Positions 37,001 through 47,200 of a DNA stretch of 64,000 bases are shown piece by piece. The DNA comes from Sacculina carcini (Eukaryota; Arthropoda; Thecostraca; Sacculinidae), in NCBI GenBank assembly GCA_916048095.2, contig OU696588.1:4707001-4771000 (forward strand), written 5' to 3'. Both the position numbers and the translations under genes were made by a program. The notes under the pieces were generated by a model that saw only the letters and a program-made list of their open reading frames with translations, searched no databases and was not told the origin of the DNA. The number at the start of each line of letters is the position of its first letter. The first letter of the stretch is position 1.

Positions 37001-40000
37001 ACTCAACCCTGAAAGACTGGTGTTTGGCGGCGATGCGTGTGTTGTACCAGACTCTCGCGACCTCTCCTGGGACCGCGCCGTCAAGTAAGTACTGTTCCTC
37101 CTGTCCTCTGTCTCCTAGTATCATAGTGTCAAGTAAGTACTGTTCCTCCCGTCCTCTGTCTCCTAGTATCATAGTGTCAAGTAAGTACTGTTCCTCCTGT
37201 CCTCTGTCTCCTAGTATCATAGTGTCAAGTAAGTACTGATCCTCCCGTCCTCTGTCTCCTAGTATCATAGTGTCAAGTAAGTACTGATCCTCCCGTCCTC
37301 TGTCTCCTAGTATCATAGTGTCAAGTAAGTACTGTTCCTCCTGTCCTCTGTCTCCTAGTATCATAGTGTCAAGTAAGTACTGATCCTCCTGTCCTCTGTC
37401 TCCTAGTATCATAGTGTCAAGTAAGTACTGTTCCTCCAGTCCTCTGTCTCCTAGTATCATAGTGTCAAGTAAGTACTGTTCCTCCCGTCCTCTGTCTCCT
37501 AGTATCATAGTGTCAAGTAAGTACTGTTCCTCCAGTCCTCTGTCTCCTAGTATCATAGTGTCAAGTAAGTACTGTTCCTCCAGTCCTCTGTCTCCTAGTA
37601 TCATAGTGTCAAGTAAGTACTGTTCCTCCAGTCCTCTGTCTCCTAGTATCATAGTGTCAAGTAAGTACTGTTCCTCCAGTCCTCTGTCTCCTGGTATCAT
37701 AGTGTCAAGTAAGTACTGTTCCTCCCGTCCTCTGTCTCCTAGTATCATAGTGTCAAGTAAGTACTGTTCCTCCTGTCCTCTGTCTCCTAGTATCATAGTG
37801 TCAAGTAAGTACTGTTCCTCCAGTCCTCTGTCTCCTAGTATCATAGTGTCAAGTAAGTACTGATCCTCCTGTCCTCTGTCTCCTAGTATCATAGTGTCAA
37901 GTAAGTACTGTTCCTCCAGTCCTCTGTCTCCTGGTATCATAGTGTCAAGTAAGTACTGTTCCTCCCGTCCTCTGTCTCCTAGTATCATAGTGTCAAGTAA
38001 GTACTGTTCCTCCAGTCCTCTGTCTCCTGGTATCATAGTGTCAAGTAAGTACTGTTCCTCCAGTCCTCTGTCTCCTGGTATCATAGTGTCAAGTAAGTAC
38101 TGTTCCTCCCGTCCTCTGTCTCCTAGTATCATAGTGTCAAGTAAGTACTGTTCCTCCTGTCCTCTGTCTCCTAGTATCATAGTGTCAAGTAAGTACTGAT
38201 CCTCCCGTCCTCTGTCTCCTGGTATCATAGTGTCAAGTAAGTACTGTTCCTCCTGTCCTCTGTCTCCTAGTATCATAGTGTCAAGTAAGTACTGTTCCTC
38301 CAGTCCTCTGTCTTCTGGTATTATAGTGTCAAGTAAGTACTGTTCCTCCTGTCCTCTGTATCCTGGTATCATAGTGTCAAGTAAGTACTGTTCCTCCCGT
38401 CCTCTGTCTCCTAGTATCATAGTGTCAAGTAAGTACTGTTCCTCCAGTCCTCTGTCTCCTAGTATCATAGTGTCAAGTAAGTACTGATCCTCCAGTCCTC
38501 TGTCTCCTAGTATCATAGTGTCAAGTAAGTACTGATCCTCCAGTCCTCTGTCTCCTAGTATCATAGTGTCAAGTAAGTACTGTTCCTCCTGTCCTCTGTC
38601 TCCTAGTATCATAGTGTCAAGTAAGTACTGATCCTCCTGTCCTCTGTCTCCTGGTATCATAGTGTCAAGTAAGTACTGTTCCTCCAGTCCTCTGTCTCCT
38701 GGTATCATAGTGTCAAGTAAGTACTGTTCCTCCCGTCCTCTGTCTCCTAGTATCATAGTGTCAAGTAAGTACTGTTCCTCCTGTCCTCTGTCTCCTAGTA
38801 TCATAGTGTCAAGTAAGTACTGATCCTCCCGTCCTCTGTCTCCTAGTATCATAGTGTCAAGTAAGTACTGTTCCTCCTGTCCTCTGTCTCCTAGTATCAT
38901 AGTGTCAAGTAAGTACTGTTCCTCCTGTCCTCTGTCTCCTGGTATCATAGTGTCAAGTAAGTACTGATCCTCCCGTCCTCTGTCTCCTAGTATCATAGTG
39001 TCAAGTAAGTACTGATCCTCCCGTCCTCTGTCTCCTAGTATCATAGTGTCAAGTAAGTACTGATCCTCCAGTCCTCTGTCTCCTAGTATCATAGTGTCAA
39101 GTAAGTACTGATCCTCCCGTCCTCTGTCTCCTAGTATCATAGTGTCAAGTAAGTACTGTTCCTCCTGTCCTCTGTCTCCTAGTATCATAGTGTCAAGTAA
39201 GTACTGTTCCTCCAGTCCTCTGTCTCCTGGTATCATAGTGTCAAGTAAGTACTGATCCTCCTGTCCTCTGTCTCCTAGTATCATAGTGTCAAGTAAGTAC
39301 TGATCCTCCCGTCCTCTGTCTCCTAGTATCATAGTGTCAAGTAAGTACTGTTCCTCCTGTCCTCTGTCTCCTGGTATCATAGTGTCAAGTACTGTTCCTC
39401 CTGTCCTCTGTCTTCTGGTATCATAGTGTCAAGTAAGTACTGTTCCTCCTGTCCTCTGTCTCCTGGTATCATAGTGTCAAGTAAGTACTGTTCCTCCTGT
39501 CCTCTGTCTCCTAGTATCATAGTGTCAAGTAAGTACTGTTCCTCCTGTCCTCTGTCTCCTAGTATCATAGTGTCAAGTAAGTACTGTTCCTCCAGTCCTC
39601 TGTCTCCTAGTATCATAGTGTCAAGTAAGTACTGTTCCTCCTGTCCTCTGTCTCCTAGTATCATAGTGTCAAGTAAGTACTGTTCCTCCTGTCCTCTGTC
39701 TCCTAGTATCATAGTGTCAAGTAAGTACTGTTCCTCCTGTCCTCTGTCTCCTGGTATCATAGTGTCAAGTACTGTTCCTCCTGTCCTCTGTCTTCTGGTA
39801 TCATAGTGTCAAGTAAGTACTGTTCCTCCTGTCCTCTGTCTCCTGGTATCATAGTGTCAAGTAAGTACTGTTCCTCCTGTCCTCTGTCTCCTAGTATCAT
39901 AGTGTCAAGTAAGTACTGTTCCTCCTGTCCTCTGTCTCCTAGTATCATAGTGTCAAGTAAGTACTGTTCCTCCAGTCCTCTGTCTCCTAGTATCATAGTG

Positions 40001-41842
40001 TCAAGTAAGTACTGTTCCTCCTGTCCTCTGTCTCCTAGTATCATAGTGTCAAGTAAGTACTGTTCCTCCTGTCCTCTGTCTCCTAGTATCATAGTGTCAA
40101 GTAAGTACTGATCCTCCCGTCCTCTGTCTCCTAGTATCATAGTGTCAAGTAAGTACTGTTCCTCCTGTCCTCTGTCTCCTAGTATCATAGTGTCAAGTAA
40201 GTACTGTTCCTCCAGTCCTCTGTCTTCTGGTATTATAGTGTCAAGTAAGTACTGTTCCTCCTGTCCTCTGTCTCCTAGTATCATAGTGTCAAGTAAGTAC
40301 TGTTCCTCCAGTCCTCTGTCTCCTAGTATCATAGTGTCAAGTAAGTACTGTTCCTCCTGTCCTCTGTCTCCTAGTATCATAGTGTCAAGTAAGTACTGTT
40401 CCTCCTGTCCTCTGTCTCCTGGTATCATAGTGTCAAGTAAGTACTGTTCCTCCCGTCCTCTGTCTCCTAGTATCATAGTGTCAAGTAAGTACTGATCCTC
40501 CAGTCCTCTGTCTCCTGGTATCATAGTGTCAAGTAAGTACTGTTCCTCCAGTCCTCTGTCTCCTAGTATCATAGTGTCAAGTAAGTACTGATCCTCCCGT
40601 CCTCTGTCTCCTAGTATCATAGTGTCAAGTAAGTACTGTTCCTCCTGTCCTCTGTCTCCTAGTATCATAGTGTCAAGTAAGTACTGTTCCTCCAGTCCTC
40701 TGTCTCCTAGTATCATAGTGTCAAGTAAGTACTGTTCCTCCAGTCCTCTGTCTCCTGGTATCATAGTGTCAAGTAAGTACTGTTCCTCCAGTCCTCTGTC
40801 TCCTGGTATCATAGTGTCAAGTAAGTACTGATCCTCCCGTCCTCTGTCTCCTAGTATCATAGTGTCAAGTAAGTACTGTTCCTCCAGTCCTCTGTCTCCT
40901 GGTATCATAGTGTCAAGTAAGTACTGTTCCTCCTGTCCTCTGTCTCCTGGTATCATAGTGTCAAGTAAGTACTGTTCCTCCCGTCCTCTGTCTCCTAGTA
41001 TCATAGTGTCAAGTAAGTACTGTTCCTCCAGTCCTCTGTCTCCTGGTATCATAGTGTCAAGTAAGTACTGTTCCTCCAGTCCTCTGTCTCCTGGTATCAT
41101 AGTGTCAAGTAAGTACTGATCCTCCAGTCCTCTGTCTCCTGGTATCATAGTGTCAAGTAAGTACTGTTCCTCCCGTCCTCTGTCTCCTAGTATCATAGTG
41201 TCAAGTAAGTACTGTTCCTCCTGTCCTCTGTCTCCTAGTATCATAGTGTCAAGTAAGTACTGATCCTCCCGTCCTCTGTCTCCTAGTATCATAGTGTCAA
41301 GTAAGTACTGTTCCTCCTGTCCTCTGTCTCCTAGTATCATAGTGTCAAGTAAGTACTGTTCCTCCAGTCCTCTGTCTTCTGGTATTATAGTGTCAAGTAA
41401 GTACTGTTTCTCCTGTCCTCTGTCTCCTAGTATCATTGTGTCATAGGATGTATATACGGGTTCAAATATATCGACACCAATCACCCAAGGTGTGCATGTA
41501 TTTGCCGAGTTTTGATACAGGTTATGAGCTTAGTGTTGAAGTGTCCTCTCTTCTTTCCCATCAAGCTGTCATTCAGGTATTAGTTTACATTATGTAAGAT
41601 TGTTACATGGCTTGTTCCACTCGTCGATGCTTATGTGTAGGCAAAACTGTCCACTTATTAATGTCTCGTATGTCAGGAGTTTTGTTCTGTTTGTAGTCAT
41701 GTGTATCTCGACTCTGTACTTGTATATGATGATGTGTGTGTGTGTGTGTGTGTGAATATTTCTTGGTAAATAAATGTTAATAGTTCATACTTTTGATGAA
41801 TATTAAGTATAATATTCTTTTGCTCTCGTTCTCCGTCTTTCA

Positions 41843-41918
<76 letters not shown>

Positions 41919-41920
41919 GT

Positions 41921-41977
<57 letters not shown>

Positions 41978-44179
41978 AGGAGTAACAAGATGTTGAATAT
42001 GTGTGTGTGTGTGTGTGTGTGTGTGTTCCAGGAGTAACAAGATGTTGACTGTGTGTGTGTGTGTGTGTGTGTCAGGAGTAACAAGATGTTGACTGTGTGT
42101 GTGTGTGTGTCCAGGAGTAACAAGATGTTGACTGTGTGTGTGTGTGTGTCAGGAGTAACAAGATGTTGACTGTGTGTGTGTGTGTGTGTGTCCAGGAGTA
42201 ACAAGATGTTGACTGTGTGTGTGTGTGTGTCAGGAGTAACAAGATGTTGACTGTTTGTGTGTGTGTGTTCCAGGAGTAACAAGATGTTGACGGCAGTTAA
42301 TCTGCAGCGCTGGGTGTTGGTTTTTCTCAACCGCAACGCGCACGTGGCGCGCCAGTTTGTCGACTGTTTGTTGCAGTGTGGGCCGGCGCTCGGCATGCAG
42401 GTGGCGCCACCTATCATGGTCGAACTGGCCAACGAACGCACCGAAACGTTCATCTCCGAGCTGCGACGTCGCATCAAGCCAGATGTCAGTCTCTCTGTCT
42501 GTCTGTCTGTGTTTCTGTCTGTCATTTATAGCAGTGATATCTCTTTTGTCGGCTGGTCTGGTGATTATCAGTTTGCAAGTGGGTCATTTGTGATGCATAT
42601 TCTGCTGAAGTTGCAACGTTTCCTGCTTTGTTAAATTCAGTTTCTCAATTCAGATTAATTTCTTAATTATTAATTTTCAAAATTCAGTTTCTTACAAAAA
42701 AACAACTTTCTTCTCTTTCATACAAAAGAAACAAAATAGAAAACGCTGTAGACTTGAACAGAACGTGTACTACTATTATTATAATATTATTATTATTATT
42801 ATTAACTAGAGAGTGAGACGATGTCATGAGACAAATACAGCATTCAACCACTCACTCACACACACTGTCTTTCATATTATTTCTATTATTCCTCGGGTAC
42901 ACAAACGTCTTCATTCATCAGTCAGTTTCCACTTGTGTTTGTCTTGTACGAAGAACAGCGAACACTGAAAACAATGGCCTTTGTCAGTGTTTGTTATTGA
43001 AATTGGTGGTCAGTGAGACAGTGACAGTACTGGTATCATTGATACTGTCATGTTTCACCACTAGTATATCCTCTCATGCTTGCAGCGTCGACATGACCGT
43101 GTTGCAAGTGTTGATTGCATGATGCACATGCAATCTTGATAATCAAGCACACTGCTGATAACACACAACACGACGGTGCTTGTTCTTGTGCGACAGCCAC
43201 CCATCATTTTACACAAGTCAAGCTGCGCGATTCAAGCCTACATAAATCACAGATTCATATATTCATAGATCATACTACTTCAACCAACCTACACACACAT
43301 ATATATAGAATATATAGATAACGTTTTATATGCAAATATAGATACATAGAAGCGAAATGTATATTTTCTACCGAGCCTTAGCGAGGCAATACAATATCTT
43401 TGCCAGCCAGCGTTATGTGGAGAGCCAAGGGCTAAATCCCACTGACACACACGCGCATGTGTGTGTGTGTGTGTGTGTTGACAGGTACAGCTACTGGTCA
43501 CTCTGATGCCATCTCAGCGCGAGGACAGATACGCGGCCATCAAGCGCCTGTGCTATGTTGAAATGCCCGTCGCCAACCAGGTGCGTCTCGGTGTGGCCGC
43601 GCTGTGTGCTGATGTGTGTTTGTACGTGGACGTGCTGCTGTGTGTGTATGTGTGTTTGATGTTGTTGTGTGTGTGTGTGTGTGTTGTTGTGTATGTGTGT
43701 TTGTTGTTGTTGTGTGTGTGTGTGTGTGTTGCTGTATGTCGGCGTGTTTGTGTGTGCTTGTTTGTATGTCGATGTGTTTGTGTGTGTTTGTGTCAGGTGG
43801 TGAATTTTCGCACGTTAAACAAGGACTTTGGCAAGTTGCGTCCGATCGTCTTCAAGATCGCCATGCAGATCAACTGCAAACTGGGCGGCGAACTGTGGGC
43901 GTGCAAGTCTCCGCTGGTAATAATTCACTCTCTCTCTCATCCTCTCTGGTTCTTCATGAACTGTGGGTGTGCAAGTCTCCACTGGTAATAATTCTCTCTG
44001 TCTCTCTCTCTCTCTCTCTGGTTCTTCATGAACTGTGGGCGTGCAAGTCTCCACTGGTAATAATTCACTCTCTCTCTCTCTGTTTCTCTCTCTCTGGCTC
44101 TTCATGTTCTCATGCACCACACAATTAGCTGTGTTTGTTGGCTTCACTCTGACACGCTCGGCACACCAGTCCACTCTTA

Positions 44180-44225
<46 letters not shown>

Positions 44226-47200
44226 TCTTGAAGTTATTCACATCTGATGTGTGAATGTCGTTGAATCCACACACAGCAAACACACACACACACCGGCACA
44301 CACGGGCGGGTAGTGTTTAATGAGTTATGTGTTGTGTTGTGTTGTCAGCGAGGCACGATGGTGTGTGGAGTGGACGTGTATCACCCGGGCACTGGCGCCA
44401 CAGCTTCCAACAAGTCTGTGTTGGCGTTCGTGTCGGCTCTCAACTGCGATCAGACCAGGTACTGTCGGCCAGGCTGGACGGGGCTTAGTTCTGCTGTCAA
44501 TATGTGATCGATGTGTGTGTGTGTAGTCACCCAGTTGTTCTACAGCAGTAGTTGCCAACCTTTTCCAGCTTACTGCCCAGTGTAGCATGTTACACCTTTC
44601 ACAAAATGTAGTCAACATTGATATGTGTGGATAAACTGAAACACTAGACAGGATTACCTCTCGTTACCCCCTAGAATTGCTAAATACCCCAGGTTGGAAC
44701 CCAATGTTCCACAGGATATCATGAGCTAGGCTCGCTCCAGCCTATCTTCCACTTTTCACCAAGCTTATACTTGAAGGCGCCCAAAGTCTCAGCTTCAACT
44801 ATTTTGCCATCCAATTGATTCCATTTTTCAGCAATCCTAATTGGAAAACTATACTTTGTGTGTGTCAGGTTTTACTCGCAGGCTCGCTATCATCGTGCAG
44901 GCCAGGAGATGGGCGACACTTTGTCCACGTGTCTTCTGCAAGCCGCTCGCCAATGGCTCAACGTGAGAGACTCACATCGACTCACTAATCATTCACTCAC
45001 TAATCATTCACTCACACACCTCAGCTGTGTGGTTTTGGCTGTATGTTATGTTAGCTAGGGCAGTATGTTATGTTAGCTAGGACAGTATGTTATGTTAGCT
45101 AGGGCAGTATATTATGTTAGCGAGGACAGTATGTTATGTTAGCGAGGACAGTATGTTATGTTAGCGAGGATAGTATGTTATGTTAGCGAGGATAGTATGT
45201 TATGTTAGCGAGGATAGTATGTTATGTTAGCGAGGATAGTTTGTTATGTTAGCGAGGATAGTTTGTTATGTTAGCGAGGACAGTATGTTATGTTAGCGAG
45301 GATAGTATGTTATGTTAGCGAGGATAGTATGTTATGTTAGCTAGGATAGTATGTTATGTTAGCTAGGACAGTATGTTATGTTAGCTAGGATATTATGTTA
45401 TGTTAGCGAGGATAGTATGTTATGTTAGCTAGGATAGTATGTTATGTTAGCTAGGACATTATGTTATGTTAGCAAGCATAGTATGTAATGTTAGCTAGGA
45501 CAGTATGTTATGTTAGCGAGGATATTATGTTATGTTAGCGAGGACATTATGTTATGTTAGCGAGGATAGTATGTTATGTTAGCTAGGATAGTATGTTATG
45601 TTAGCTAGGACATTATGTTATGTTAGCTAGGACATTATGTTATGTTAGCGAGGATAGTATGTTATGTTAGCTAGGACATTATGTTATGTTAGCGAGGACA
45701 GTATGTTGTGTTAGCGAGGGAGGGTTCAGTTTATTCTTGGCTGGTGATTTCTCCTCGAGCTTGATTACTGGCTTGTTCTCGTGTTTCTTTCTGCATCCCA
45801 ACACAACATTGTTGCTATCAACCAACCGTTCACTCATCTTTGACACGTGTGTTTGTGTGAATTATATACATGAATTATCTGCAATATTGGTACGTTTGTA
45901 TTTATATCTGTTTGTGTGTTTGTGCGTGTGAGCATTTTTGAGGTACTCGGGTGAAGAGCGCGATATAAATGTTTTAATGTAATATAATATGTGTGTGTGT
46001 GTGTGTGTGTGTGTCAGTCGAACGGTTCGTTGCCACAGAATATTGTGGTGTTTCGTGACGGAGTGGGAGATGGTCAATTACGCGGCGCCATCATACTGGA
46101 GGTGCTCTCTCTCACTCTCTCACTCACTCTCTCACTCTGCCACTCTTCCTTCCTCCTGTCCTCCTGTCCGTGCTGTCAACTACCAACTGTGTTTGTGTGT
46201 GTTTTTTTCTTTTCACCGAGTTGATTTTAACAGCAATCAGTCAAGAGCTCGTCTTTCCCGCATTCCAGTTGTGATGACTATTTTGTCAAGCTTTTCATTG
46301 TGTTCTGGTTTGTTATGTGGACCGGAATTTTGTTGATGCTTCTGTTTGGAAGGCTATATTTCTCTATATCTTCTTTAATTCTTAAATTCGATTCTGTTTA
46401 AGTTTTTGTTAATACCTCGTATAGATGTTGGTGATTTTCAATAACTATTCTTGTCCAATTTTTTGTTTTCCAGTCAGGCATTTGAATAGCATAATTATGT
46501 CTTCCTTTTGTCTTGTTTGTTCCAGTGTGGTTAATTTTAGTGTGTGTGTGTGTGTTGTGTAGGTGAGTCAGTATGAGTCTGTGTTGAGTTCGCTGGGTGA
46601 CGAGTACAAGCCCAACTTGTACGTGGTTGTCGTTCAGAAGCGAATCAACGCGCGTTTCTTCCAGGAACAAGTGAGATGTCCTCTCTCACTCTCCTCACAT
46701 ACACACACGCACACACACATACACACGAACTACCAGGTGATTGTGTTCTTCACTACGAGATCATTTCTTGTCACCTGTGGTGTGTGTGTATTTATAAATT
46801 TCAGTTTATTGGCATGCACAGGTGATCAAAACATCAATTTCAAGTTGTGAAGGATGACATGGGACAATAGGCAGATAGGGCTCATATACGATATATACAA
46901 GTAAACGCTTGAAAACATGTCTACAAATAGGTATTTTTATGAGAGCAAAATTGAATGCCTCCAGTGAGCTTGATTCCCTAATATTTTATCAATGAAAAGT
47001 GGCAAATTGTTCCAGATTGTTCTTGTAAAGTAGGCAGTTTCGAAACAAAGTTGGTCTGAAGTTGGGTAGAATAGCATAATATCTGTTGCTCATAATAAGA
47101 TCACAATTATCGTGTCGGATGGAAAATGTCCTCGTCTCGGCGTGTGTGAGCAATCTATAGATCAGAATAATGGCAAAATATTAGCTGATGCAGCTGAAGA

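Noticed and set aside
37414..40495. Plus-strand Ser/Cys-rich repeated frames
   Set aside because: Plus-strand readings of the 48 bp intronic array, interrupted wherever the unit has TGATCC.
44222..44320. CAG after (GT)n at 44221 as the exon 14 start
   Set aside because: Reading from there hits stops and lacks Piwi residues. Exon 14 starts at 44349 by frame and homology.
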